DNA from: Ideonella alba
GTDB taxonomy: Bacteria > Pseudomonadota > Gammaproteobacteria > Burkholderiales > Burkholderiaceae_C
Reading direction: 5' to 3'
DNA: 64,000 nt
Assembly (NCBI RefSeq): GCF_018069875.1
Contig: NZ_JAGQDF010000016.1
Coordinates: 1-64,000, forward strand
Part shown: positions 7,557-16,085 of the stretch, one piece after another
Layout: each line of letters starts with the position of its first letter
Numbering within the stretch: position 1 is the stretch's first letter
Program-made: the position numbers and the translations under genes
Notes under the pieces: model-generated
The model's database searches: none
What the model was told of the DNA's origin: nothing
Seen by the model: only the letters and a program-made list of their open reading frames with translations

Positions 7557-10103
7557 TCAGGAAGCGGCCAGCAAGCGGCCCGGATCGGCCTCGATGCGGC
7601 GCAGCGCCTCGCGCGTGGCACTGGCGGTGAGCGATTCCTCCTGCACCGGCAGCAACAGGCCCGCCTGCAGGTAGGCCGCCAGGCGCGCCTTCTGGAACAG
7701 CAGGCAGCGCCCGCCCCCGGCCGAGAACAGCGACAGCTGGCGGTGCATGCCCTGCCAGACCAGGCGCACGGTCTCCTGGCGGCCGCGGTGTTCCAGCCGG
7801 AAGGCGTCGCCCACGGCCAGCTGCATCGCCCACTGGATCATCGCGGGGCCGGGCATCGAGCCGCCGTCGCCCACCACCTCGAGACCATCACTGCCGTGGT
7901 TGGCCTCGTCCAGGATCCAGCTGTCGTCGATCTCGAAATCGTCGTCGGGCAGCAGCTCCTCGATGGTCTCCAGGCGCTGCTTCAGGTGTTCGAACTGCTC
8001 GTCGGAGATGGTGGCCGCGCGCGCGCCGAAGGCCGCCGTCAGCGCCAGGTTCAGCGCCTTGATCGACTCTTCCTGCTTCTGCGCCGACATGCCCACCGCG
8101 TTCATGCCCTGGCGCAGCGTGGCCAGCAGCGGCGGCAGGCGGCGGATCACCTGGGCGCGTTCCTCGCGCGTGGTCTTGGCGGTGGCGGTCCAGATCAGCT
8201 CGGTCGCCGCCTCGCGCACCTGGATCAGCGCGTCGCTCTGCGGGCCGTGGCGGATCGCGGTGGTGGCCAGCACATCGGCCCAGACGTGGAAGAGGAAGTC
8301 ACGCACGCCATCGTGGATGGGCATGTTGGCGATCAGCTTTCGCAGCTCGATCGTGTACTGGATCGCCAGCGTCTCGCGCTGCTCGACCTGCTGCGCCAGC
8401 GAGATCCCCATGCGGGTGGTCGCGTCGTGGTCGGCGTAGTAGGACTCGAGGAATTTCTCGAACTCGTTGAGCACGGTCTGGAAGACGCGCCGGCCGGTGT
8501 CGGGGAAGGCCTCGACCACCTGCACGATGCGCTTGATCTCGGCCTCCAGCGCCGGGCCCACGGCCTCGGTGCTGCCCGCCCCTTCGAAGCCCATCACGCA
8601 GGCGCCCATGCGGTCGATCAGGCGGCGCGCCGGGTGCTCCTCGGACGAGAAGAAATCGGGCTCGGCGATGGCCACCCGCAGCACCGGCATCTGCAGCCGG
8701 GCGAACCAGACCCGGATCGTGGCGGGGATGCGGTCATCGGTCAGGATGCTCTGGAACAGCAGCGCCACCAGCTCGATCGTGGCGCGCTCGGCCGGCGTGG
8801 CGGCGGCGGACTTGAGCTCGCGGCTGCGCTCCTGCAGGTCGCGCAGCACCATCGCCGGACTGGGCGCGCCGCCGCCGCCCGGCGCCTGCGCGGCGTCGCT
8901 CTCGGCCACCACCTGCTGCTGGGCGCGCGCCATGGCCGCCGACAGCTGCGCCGAGGCCGGCTGGGCCTGCACCGTATCCAGAAAGCCGGGCAGGTGACGC
9001 TCGACGATCTGGCCGAACTGCTCGAGCACGACGTCGGTGGGCATGCGGTGACCCGCCACCGGGCGGGTCATCATGCGGGTTTCCTCGTCCATGCGGCGAC
9101 GGTAGGCGGTGCTGCCGGGGCCGCTGCGGGTGTCGCCATCGCCGCCGCCGACGTACACACCGCCGGCGCCGCCCATCACGGTGCCGCCACCCGAGGGGGC
9201 ACCACCACCAGACGCACCTCCGCCCCCGCCACCCACCGCGCCGCCACCCCCCGTGGACCCGCCAGCGCCCTCAGGCGAGGCCGGGAACAGGCGCCGCCAG
9301 GACGAGGGCGTGGACGATGCCGATGAGGGCCCCGCGGCCGCGCCGCCCGAACGGGTCGAGACCGGCGCATCGGCCGCTGCCGCGGCCGCCGGAGCTGCGT
9401 CCAGCGGATCCAGCGCGCCCGGCGCGGTGGGCGTGCCGTCGGAGCGCCGGATGAACGGGCGCAGGTCGATCTCGGGCACCACGCCGCGCTCGACCAGCCA
9501 GCGGTTGGCCTCGTGGTAGGCCTCCTGGGCGCGCTGGGCCAGGCGCTTGTGCAGCACGGATTCGAGCTGCTGCCAGCTGTCCAGGCTGAGGTCGCAGGCC
9601 AGCCAGGAGCGCACCAGGCAGCGCGCCATCACCTGGGGGCGCAGCACGTCGTCATCGGGGAAGTCGGGCTGGCCGCTGGTGCTGACAAAGCGGGCGCGCA
9701 GGTCGGCCACCTCCCAGGTGCACTGGTCCATCACGGCCAGCGTCAGCCGGGACACGGCGATCTCGCGGCGCACGGTGGCGTCGTCGACCAGGGACAGGTC
9801 CTTCTGGCCCTGCAGCGAACTCAGCAAGGCCCCCGACGCCGAATCGACCGCGGCGCTGGGTTCCAGCATGCGTTGCAGATGGTCTTTCAGGCGCGCCGGC
9901 CAGCCCAGGCCGTTGCGGCGAAGCTCCTGCACGATGTCGAAACGCAGCTGTGCCACCGCCCGCTCGGCGGGCTGATCGGCCAGCTGATGCGCGCCCTCGG
10001 TGACCGCGGTCACCAGGGCCGCAGCATCCTGGGTGAGGGTTTCGACAAACCGCTGCCGCGCCTGGTCAACCAGAGGCGTCAACGCGGCACTCGCAGGGCT
10101 CAT
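7557..10103 (-). CDS. DUF1631 family protein with glycine-rich linker
   Basis: Large protein of 848 residues in the DUF1631 family, found mainly in beta- and gammaproteobacteria; function unknown. It has no signal peptide or membrane segments and is rich in helices, so probably cytoplasmic. An N-terminal helical part (about 1-230) is joined to the conserved C-terminal part by a low-complexity linker: alanine/serine-rich about 230-270, then glycine-rich about 272-330 with long Gly runs. An upstream in-frame GTG would add five residues; the ATG is preferred. No Shine-Dalgarno is evident. Convergent with smg. Confidence 0.85.
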   Translation of the reverse strand: MSPASAALTPLVDQARQRFVETLTQDAAALVTAVTEGAHQLADQPAERAVAQLRFDIVQELRRNGLGWPARLKDHLQRMLEPSAAVDSASGALLSSLQGQKDLSLVDDATVRREIAVSRLTLAVMDQCTWEVADLRARFVSTSGQPDFPDDDVLRPQVMARCLVRSWLACDLSLDSWQQLESVLHKRLAQRAQEAYHEANRWLVERGVVPEIDLRPFIRRSDGTPTAPGALDPLDAAPAAAAAADAPVSTRSGGAAAGPSSASSTPSSWRRLFPASPEGAGGSTGGGGAVGGGGGGASGGGAPSGGGTVMGGAGGVYVGGGDGDTRSGPGSTAYRRRMDEETRMMTRPVAGHRMPTDVVLEQFGQIVERHLPGFLDTVQAQPASAQLSAAMARAQQQVVAESDAAQAPGGGGAPSPAMVLRDLQERSRELKSAAATPAERATIELVALLFQSILTDDRIPATIRVWFARLQMPVLRVAIAEPDFFSSEEHPARRLIDRMGACVMGFEGAGSTEAVGPALEAEIKRIVQVVEAFPDTGRRVFQTVLNEFEKFLESYYADHDATTRMGISLAQQVEQRETLAIQYTIELRKLIANMPIHDGVRDFLFHVWADVLATTAIRHGPQSDALIQVREAATELIWTATAKTTREERAQVIRRLPPLLATLRQGMNAVGMSAQKQEESIKALNLALTAAFGARAATISDEQFEHLKQRLETIEELLPDDDFEIDDSWILDEANHGSDGLEVVGDGGSMPGPAMIQWAMQLAVGDAFRLEHRGRQETVRLVWQGMHRQLSLFSAGGGRCLLFQKARLAAYLQAGLLLPVQEESLTASATREALRRIEADPGRLLAAS

Positions 10104-10136
10104 GGGACGGGTCGGCACAAAGACCCGTTGACTCTA

Positions 10137-11174
10137 CTACACCACTGCCCCGGCATTGGGGTCGTTGGGGTCGCCATCCTTGCCGGACGCCACAGCTTTC
10201 AGCAAGTCTTCACGTTTGACGCCCAGCCACATCGCGATCGCCGCGGCCACGAAGACCGACGAGTAGATGCCGAACAGGATGCCGATCGTCAGCGCCACCG
10301 CGAAGTAGTGCAGCGTCGGGCCGCCGAACAGCAGCATCGACAGCACCATCATCTGGGTGCTGCCGTGGGTGATCACGGTGCGGCTCATCGTGGAGGTGAT
10401 CGCGTGGTCGATCACTTCCACCGTGGTCATCTTGCGGTACTTGCGGAAGGCCTCGCGGATCCGGTCGAAGATCACCACCGACTCGTTGACCGAGTAGCCC
10501 AGCACCGCCAGCACCGCCGCCAGCACCGACAGCGAGAACTCCCACTGGAAGAAGGCGAAGAAGCCCAGGATGATGACCACGTCGTGCAGGTTGGCCAGGA
10601 TGGCCGCCACCGCGAACTTCCACTCGAAGCGGAAGGCCAGGTAGATCACGATGCCGATCACCACGAAGAGCAGCGCCATCGCGCCGTCCTGGGCCAGCTC
10701 GTCGCCCACCGAGGCGCCCACCGCCTCCACGCGCGAGAGCTTGACCGGTTCGTGCCCGGCCACATCGCAGGCCTGGCGGCTGACCTGCTCGCCCTTGTCG
10801 GTGGTGTACTGGCGATCGACCACCTTGCCCTGCTCGGCCGTGCACAGCGCGCCGAAGACCTTGCTGGACACCTCGGTCTGCTTGATGTCGCCGCGCACCG
10901 GCACGCGGATCATCACGTCGTGCGAGGTGCCGAAGTTCTGCACCTGGACCTCGCCCAGCTTGAGCGTCTCGACGGTCTGGCGCACCTTGCCGAGGTCGGC
11001 CGTCTGTTCGTAGGCCACCTCCAGCACCGTGCCGCCGGTGAACTCCACCGACAGGTGCAGGCCGCGCGTGGCCAGGAAGAACACCGCCGCGACGAAGGTC
11101 AGCGCCGAGATGGCGTTGAACACCAGCGCGTGGCGCATGAACGGGATGTCCTTGCGGATGCGGAAGAATTCCAT
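10137..11174 (-). CDS. secF: Protein translocase subunit SecF
   Basis: Inner-membrane subunit that, with SecD, uses the proton motive force to pull exported proteins across the membrane. 345 residues. Starts with the typical FFRIRKDIPFM, and has the family signatures VEFTGGT near residue 43 and LGYSVNESVVIFDRIRE near residue 225. Six membrane helices are expected: one N-terminal, five after the periplasmic domain. Only 18 bp after secD, so one operon yajC-secD-secF. Confidence 0.96.
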   Translation of the reverse strand: MEFFRIRKDIPFMRHALVFNAISALTFVAAVFFLATRGLHLSVEFTGGTVLEVAYEQTADLGKVRQTVETLKLGEVQVQNFGTSHDVMIRVPVRGDIKQTEVSSKVFGALCTAEQGKVVDRQYTTDKGEQVSRQACDVAGHEPVKLSRVEAVGASVGDELAQDGAMALLFVVIGIVIYLAFRFEWKFAVAAILANLHDVVIILGFFAFFQWEFSLSVLAAVLAVLGYSVNESVVIFDRIREAFRKYRKMTTVEVIDHAITSTMSRTVITHGSTQMMVLSMLLFGGPTLHYFAVALTIGILFGIYSSVFVAAAIAMWLGVKREDLLKAVASGKDGDPNDPNAGAVV

Positions 11175-11192
11175 GCTGTGTCTCCTGTCCGC

Positions 11193-13091
11193 TCAGGGCT
11201 TGTCGGTCTCGGCCGCGACGGCCGGCAGCTCGGCGCCATCGGGGCGCCAGACCTGGCCGATCGAGACCGACTTGAGTTTCTTCTGGCGGCCATACCAGAG
11301 GTTCACCAGGCCGCGCGAGAACATCACCGCCGAGAACATCGAGGTGATGATGCCCAGGCAGTGCACGATCGCGAAACCACGCACCGGGCCCGAACCGAAG
11401 GCCAGCAGCGCCAGACCGGCGATCAGCGTGGTGATGTTCGAGTCCAGGATGGTCGCCCAGGCGCGCTCGTAGCCGGCGTGGATCGCCGCCTGCGGCGAGG
11501 CCCCGGCGCGCAGCTCCTCGCGCACGCGCTCGTTGATCAGCACGTTGGAGTCGATCGCCATGCCCAGCGCCAGCGCGATCGCGGCGATGCCTGGCAGCGA
11601 CAGCGTGGCCTGGATCATCGACAGCAGCGCCAGCAGCATCAGCAGGTTGAAGGCCAGCGCCAGCGAGCTGAACACGCCGAACAGCAGGTAGTACAGGCAC
11701 ATGAAGACGGCGATGGCGATGAAGCCGCCGACCACGCTCTTGAAGCCCATCTCGATGTTGTCCTGGCCCAGGCTCGGGCCGATGGTGCGCTCCTCGATGA
11801 TCTCCATCGGCGCCGCCAGCGAGCCTGCGCGCAGCAGCAGCGCGGTGTCGTTGGCTTCCTGGGTGGTCATGCGGCCGGAGATCTGCACCCGACCACCGCC
11901 GATCTCGGAGCGGATCACCGGCGCGGTCACCACCTCGCCCTTGCCCTTCTCGAACAGCAGGATGGCCATGCGCTTGCCCACGCTCTCGCGGGTGACATCC
12001 TTGAAGATGCGCGCGCCCTTGGCGTCCAGCGTCAGGTGCACCGCGGGCTGGTGCTGGTCGTCGAAGCCGGCCTGGGCGTCGGTGAGGTTCTCGCCGGTCA
12101 GCACCACCTGGCGCTTGACGATCAGCGGGCCGCCGCCGCGCTCGGCGTAGCGCTCGGTGCCGAAGGGCACCGGCGCTGCGCCGGTGGCGGCCGCCGCCGC
12201 CTCGGGCGAGTCGTCGACCATGCGCACCTCCAGCGTGGCGGTGCGGCCGATGATGTCCTTGGCGCGCGCCGTGTCCTGCACGCCTGGCAGTTGCACCACC
12301 ACGCGGTCCAGGCCCTGCTGCTGGATCACCGGCTCGGAGGTGCCCAGTTCGTTCACGCGGTTGTGCAGCGTGGTGATGTTCTGCTTGAGCGCCGCCTCCT
12401 GGACCTTGCGCACCGAGGTTTCCTTGAGCGTGCCGCTCAGGACGGGGTCGCCGTTGGCGGCCGCGGTGTCGGCCCACTGCACGTCGGGCAGGTTGCCTTC
12501 CAGCACGTTGCGCGCCTGGGTGCGGGTGGCGGCGTCGCGGAAGGTGATCACGACGCTGTTGCCCTCGCGCGAGATGCCGGCGTGGCGGATGGTCTTGTCG
12601 CGCAGCATGGTGCGCGCGTCGCTGGCGATCGAGTCGGCCTTCTTGGTCAGGGCGGCGCGCATGTCCACCTGCATCAGGAAGTGCACGCCACCGCGCAGGT
12701 CCAGGCCCAGGTACATCGGCAGCGCATGCAGGCGGGTCAGCCACTGCGGCGAACGCGACACCAGGTTCAGCGCGACGATGTAGGACGGATCATTGGGGTC
12801 GGGGTTCAGCGCCTTGTTCAGCGCGTCCTTGGCCTTGATCTGGATGTCGGTGCTGGCGAAGCGCGCCTTGACCGAGTTGCCCTCGAACTGCACGAAGTCG
12901 GGCTGGATCGCGGCGGCGCTCAGCACCTCGCTGACCCGGCCTTGCAGCGAGGCATCGACCTTCAGCGTGACCTTGCCGCTGGAGACCTGCACCGCCGGCG
13001 CTTCACCAAAGAAGTTGGGCAGCGTGTAGATCAGGCCCACCACCAGCGCCAGGGCCAGCAGCGCGTATTTCCACCAGGGATAGCGATTCAT
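11193..13091 (-). CDS. secD: Protein translocase subunit SecD
   Basis: 632-residue inner-membrane partner of SecF. N-terminal helix about 8-25, then the conserved GLDLRGGVHFLMQVD near residue 130, a large periplasmic domain with IIGRTATLEVRMVDD, and a C-terminal five-helix domain with IAALALGMAIDSNVLINERVRE-like RND motif near 510-535. A conserved P1 head domain of normal size is present. Lies between yajC (58 bp upstream) and secF (18 bp downstream). Confidence 0.96.
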   Translation of the reverse strand: MNRYPWWKYALLALALVVGLIYTLPNFFGEAPAVQVSSGKVTLKVDASLQGRVSEVLSAAAIQPDFVQFEGNSVKARFASTDIQIKAKDALNKALNPDPNDPSYIVALNLVSRSPQWLTRLHALPMYLGLDLRGGVHFLMQVDMRAALTKKADSIASDARTMLRDKTIRHAGISREGNSVVITFRDAATRTQARNVLEGNLPDVQWADTAAANGDPVLSGTLKETSVRKVQEAALKQNITTLHNRVNELGTSEPVIQQQGLDRVVVQLPGVQDTARAKDIIGRTATLEVRMVDDSPEAAAAATGAAPVPFGTERYAERGGGPLIVKRQVVLTGENLTDAQAGFDDQHQPAVHLTLDAKGARIFKDVTRESVGKRMAILLFEKGKGEVVTAPVIRSEIGGGRVQISGRMTTQEANDTALLLRAGSLAAPMEIIEERTIGPSLGQDNIEMGFKSVVGGFIAIAVFMCLYYLLFGVFSSLALAFNLLMLLALLSMIQATLSLPGIAAIALALGMAIDSNVLINERVREELRAGASPQAAIHAGYERAWATILDSNITTLIAGLALLAFGSGPVRGFAIVHCLGIITSMFSAVMFSRGLVNLWYGRQKKLKSVSIGQVWRPDGAELPAVAAETDKP

Positions 13092-13149
13092 GCGCGGATG
13101 TCGCGGGCCAGCCGGCCCGCGCCTCGTGAGGGAGGAAGAGGGGGTCGGC

Positions 13150-13473
13150 TTACTTCAGCGAACCCTTGGGCAGCACCTGCACGATCGAGGGGCGCTGGAC
13201 CTGGATCTCCACGCCATTGGCCACCTCGACATGCAGCACGCTGTCGCCCAGGCGGGTGACCTTGCCCAGGATGCCGCCGGAGACCACGACCTCGTCGCCC
13301 TTGGCCAGTGCATCGATCATGGCCTTGTGCTCCTTCTGGCGCTTCATCTGGGGCCGGATCATGATGAAGTACAGCACCACGAACATCAGCACCAGCGGCA
13401 GGAACTGCATCAGGCTGGAGGCACCGCCCGCGGCGGGCGCGGCGGCTTGGGCATAGGCATTGGAGATGAACAC
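13150..13473 (-). CDS. yajC: Preprotein translocase subunit YajC
   Basis: 107-residue single-pass membrane protein associated with SecDF. The central helix LMQFLPLVLMFVVLYFIMIR (about 23-42) is followed by the signature PQMKRQKEHKAM and the soluble GDEVVVSGGILGKVTRLGD. Start is GTG, supported by a GAGGA ribosome site and by the usual N-terminus FISNAYAQ. First gene of yajC-secD-secF; the usual upstream queA-tgt pair is not here. Confidence 0.95.
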   Translation of the reverse strand: MFISNAYAQAAAPAAGGASSLMQFLPLVLMFVVLYFIMIRPQMKRQKEHKAMIDALAKGDEVVVSGGILGKVTRLGDSVLHVEVANGVEIQVQRPSIVQVLPKGSLK

Positions 13474-13560
13474 GAAGGGATCCTCGGATGACGGGGGCCC
13501 GCCGGAATGGCCGGGCGAAACAGCGCGGCGCGCCGGGGCCGGCGCGCGCAGTGGGCTCGG

Positions 13561-13566
13561 ATTGTA
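13561..13566 (-). promoter_or_regulatory. Candidate -10 box TACAAT upstream of yajC-secDF
   Basis: TACAAT on the minus strand matches 5 of 6 bases and lies 88 bp before the yajC start, in the 162-bp gap after the exported unknown gene. A TTGCCG stands 20 bp upstream, longer than ideal spacing. The rest of the gap is very GC-rich and shows nothing else. Confidence 0.3.
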
Positions 13567-13635
13567 GGTGCGGGCGGAAAGTTCACCGGCAAGCCCCGGG
13601 TCAACGCGCAGTCAGACCGCTGGCGACCGGGCGGT

Positions 13636-14232
13636 TCAGGGTCGTTCGGCGCGCGCCTGCAGGCGCCAGCCCGCCGGTCGGGCCGACGGGGTCGACCAGG
13701 AGCGATCCCCGTTCGCCGCCGGACCCGGCAGCGCGCTCGGCGCCCACTCGGCCAGTGTGACCCAGCGGCCTGGAGGCAGCGTCAGCGTGCCGCGGGCCTC
13801 GCTGCTGCCGTCGGCATCTGCCGCCGGCCAGGTCGCGGACCAGGCCAGGTTCAGCTCGGCGCGGCGGCGCGTCGGCAGGGCCTGCAGCGACACCGCCTGC
13901 AGCGGCAGGGCCTGCGGCTCGGGACGGCGCCGTTCGGCGGGATAGACCACCGGCCCCTGCGGGGTCCAGCCGGTGGCGACAGGGGTGTCAGTGTCGGTGT
14001 GCCAGCGGTCCTGGCGCCAGCTGGCGGTGGTGCCGGGGCGCAGGCGCAGCGCGGGCCAGTCGGCGGCGGCTGCGGCCGGGGGGGCGGACGCGGTGGACCA
14101 GTGCCGGTCGGCGCCTGGCGCGGCGGGCGGCATCACCTGCCAGCGCAGCAGCACCACCCACTCGTCACCCGCACTTGGCGCAGCCCAGGCCACCTGAGCC
14201 AACAGCGTCACCAGGATCAGGCCCGCCCTCAC
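13636..14232 (-). CDS. Exported protein of unknown function, coupled to the diguanylate cyclase
   Basis: 198-residue protein with a signal peptide, starting at a GTG that overlaps the upstream cyclase stop by 4 bp (GTGA). The N-terminus MRAGLILVTLLAQVAWA is a clean Sec signal. The mature part has DEWVVLLRWQVMPP near residue 23 and a C-terminal segment GTLTLPPGRWVTLAEWAP; the spacing suggests a beta-sandwich, which is inference. A loose resemblance to small secretin-associated or CsiV-type periplasmic proteins was considered but is not strong enough to name it. Proline- and tryptophan-rich overall. Confidence 0.65.
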   Translation of the reverse strand: MRAGLILVTLLAQVAWAAPSAGDEWVVLLRWQVMPPAAPGADRHWSTASAPPAAAAADWPALRLRPGTTASWRQDRWHTDTDTPVATGWTPQGPVVYPAERRRPEPQALPLQAVSLQALPTRRRAELNLAWSATWPAADADGSSEARGTLTLPPGRWVTLAEWAPSALPGPAANGDRSWSTPSARPAGWRLQARAERP

Positions 14233-15359
14233 GCGGGCTCCCGGGCCGGATCCTGGACCACGGCCAGGCTGCTGGTGCAGCCGCGGCCAGCCACCTTGGC
14301 GCGGTACATCGCCTGGTCGGCGCGCTCGATCGCCTCCTCCAGGTCGGTCAGCGCCTGGCAACGCGCCACGCCGGCCGAGAAGCCGATGCGCACACTCACC
14401 GGCAGTCCCTCATGGGCCGAGCCGGCCAGCGTGCTGCGCAGCTGTTCCAGCAGCATGCGCAGCAGGGTCTCGTCGGCGTGCGGCATGGCGAACAGGAATT
14501 CCTCGCCGCCCCAGCGCGCCACCAGCCCGGATTCGCCGAACATCTGCTGGGCGCGCTGGCCGAAGGCCTGCAGCACGCGGTCGCCCACCGCATGGCCGTG
14601 CTCGTCGTTGATCTGCTTGAAGCGGTCCAGGTCGGCCAGGGCCAGCGTCATCGGCTGGCGGCTGCGGGCCAGGGCCTGCAGCTGTTCCATCATCGCGCGG
14701 CGGTTGAGCAGGCCGGTCAGCGCGTCGCGCGTGGCCAGCAGCTGGATGCGCTCCAGCGCGTCGCGCAGCTCGCTCTTCTGCGCCCGCAGGCGCTCGCGCA
14801 TGCACGCCAGGCGCCGCGCCAGCACGCCAATCGAGGCCAGCGTGACCGCGGTGAACAGCCACATCGACAGGTCCAGCGCCACGTCGGGCCAGGCGGCCTG
14901 CGCCGGCAGGCGCAGCGCCACCACGCCGCCCACGCCGACGATGCCCAGCGCCGACAGCGTGCGCACCCGCCGGTCGTCCAGCGCGAACACGCCGAAGCTC
15001 AGCGTCAGCGGCATCAGCAGCAGCAGCGCCGGGCGCAGCGGGCCCGCCAGCCAGTAGGCCCAGGCCACGCAGCCCATGGCGAAGGCCATCTGCGGCAGGC
15101 TCAGCGAGGCCTCGGCGCTCAGCCGCTCGCTCCAGCCGCTGCGCACCAGCCCGTAGAACACCGCACAGCCGCTCCAGGTGATGGCCGCGTACCAGCCCAG
15201 CTCGCCCAGCGCCGCGCCGCTGACCCGGTGTTCCACCAGCAGCAGGATCTGCATCAGCAGCAGCGCCGGCATGCCCAGCAGCGTCTGCTGCACGCGCATG
15301 CGGCGGCGGCCCGGTGGACCGAGCAGCTGTTGGCCGATGCTGTGGAGGGACCCGCGCAT
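14229..15359 (-). CDS. Membrane-bound diguanylate cyclase (GGDEF)
   Basis: 376 residues. Makes cyclic di-GMP from two GTP. The N-terminal half has about six hydrophobic helices (residues 20-180), unlike a PAS or CHASE sensor; a short linker helix precedes the GGDEF domain (about 200-360). The active site reads RWGGEEF near residue 285, a catalytically competent GGEEF form, with LADLDRFKQINDEHGHAVGD upstream. An inhibitory-site RxxD motif is not obvious. No EAL domain. Its stop overlaps the GTG start of an exported unknown protein, so the two are probably co-translated. Confidence 0.92.
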   Translation of the reverse strand: MRGSLHSIGQQLLGPPGRRRMRVQQTLLGMPALLLMQILLLVEHRVSGAALGELGWYAAITWSGCAVFYGLVRSGWSERLSAEASLSLPQMAFAMGCVAWAYWLAGPLRPALLLLMPLTLSFGVFALDDRRVRTLSALGIVGVGGVVALRLPAQAAWPDVALDLSMWLFTAVTLASIGVLARRLACMRERLRAQKSELRDALERIQLLATRDALTGLLNRRAMMEQLQALARSRQPMTLALADLDRFKQINDEHGHAVGDRVLQAFGQRAQQMFGESGLVARWGGEEFLFAMPHADETLLRMLLEQLRSTLAGSAHEGLPVSVRIGFSAGVARCQALTDLEEAIERADQAMYRAKVAGRGCTSSLAVVQDPAREPA

Positions 15360-15391
15360 GGACGGGTTGATCGGCGCGCCAGCGCCAGACT

Positions 15392-15904
15392 TTAGAGGTG
15401 ACCCAGCGGCAGCGCAGCCCCGGCCTTGACCTCGCCCAGCGAAAAGCTGGTGTGCAGGTCCTTGATGTTGGGCAGCTTGAACAGCGTCTCCATCGTCCAG
15501 CGCGAGTAGGCGTCCAGGTCAGGCACCAGCACCTGCAGCTCGAAAGTGCCCGCGCCACTGATGTAGTGGCAGGCGATGACCTCGGGCAGGCCGCGGATGG
15601 CCGCCTCCAGCGCCCGGGTGCTCTCGGCGTTGTCACGCTCGGTATCCACCCGCACGAAGGCCAGCACGCCCAGGCCGATCTTGCGGCGGTCGATCTCGGC
15701 GCGGTAGCCGGTGATCACGCCCAGTTCCTCCAGCCGGCGCACGCGCCGCCAGGTGGGTGCGGCCGACAGGCCGATCGCGGCGGCCAGGTCGGCGTTGGAC
15801 TGCCGGGCGTCGCGCTGCAGCGCGGCCAGGATGGCCACGTCGTAGCGGTCCAGCGCTGGCGGGGCGGCGCTCCGGGTTTGCCCTGAATATTCAGCGTCTG
15901 GCAA
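15392..15904 (-). CDS. Lrp/AsnC family transcriptional regulator
   Basis: 170 residues. An N-terminal winged helix (about 19-75, DRYDVAILAALQRDARQSNADL) is followed by a RAM amino-acid-sensing domain (about 85-160). The only upstream start in frame is a TTG immediately after a stop codon, without a Shine-Dalgarno; the true start may be a little later, as family members usually begin just before the LDxxD motif. Divergent from the indolepyruvate oxidoreductase gene, so it probably controls that gene in response to an aromatic or branched-chain amino acid and also itself. Confidence 0.88.
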   Translation of the reverse strand: MPDAEYSGQTRSAAPPALDRYDVAILAALQRDARQSNADLAAAIGLSAAPTWRRVRRLEELGVITGYRAEIDRRKIGLGVLAFVRVDTERDNAESTRALEAAIRGLPEVIACHYISGAGTFELQVLVPDLDAYSRWTMETLFKLPNIKDLHTSFSLGEVKAGAALPLGHL

Positions 15905-15940
15905 TCTTCAATCCCATCATGAGCAAATTGAGCAAGATTG
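15883..15940. promoter_or_regulatory. Candidate Lrp-type operator cluster in the divergent region
   Basis: A perfect 12-bp palindrome CTGAATATTCAG (15883-15894) overlaps the 5' end of the regulator gene. Next to it, CAATCTT (15902-15908) and AAGATTG (15934-15940) form an inverted repeat with centres 32 bp apart, about three helical turns, and GAGCAA occurs twice 9 bp apart between them. The stretch is A+T-rich in a GC-rich genome, as expected for Lrp-family sites that wrap DNA. About 145 bp remain to the oxidoreductase start. Confidence 0.5.
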
Positions 15941-16085
15941 TTTCCCCAGATCACCCCACTTGGCAATCGAAAGAAAGCACTTCTCGGCCGAGCGCTCCTA
16001 CACTCGATCCACGCCACACCCCGGTGGGACCGGCCCCGGCCACAAGCCGGCACCGGCTGCCCATGCCTGACAGGAGCCGCCCCGC

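Noticed and set aside
9513-13259. 1248-codon plus-strand open frame
   Set aside because: Runs antisense across DUF1631, secF and secD; His/Arg/Gln-rich shadow with no conserved motif.
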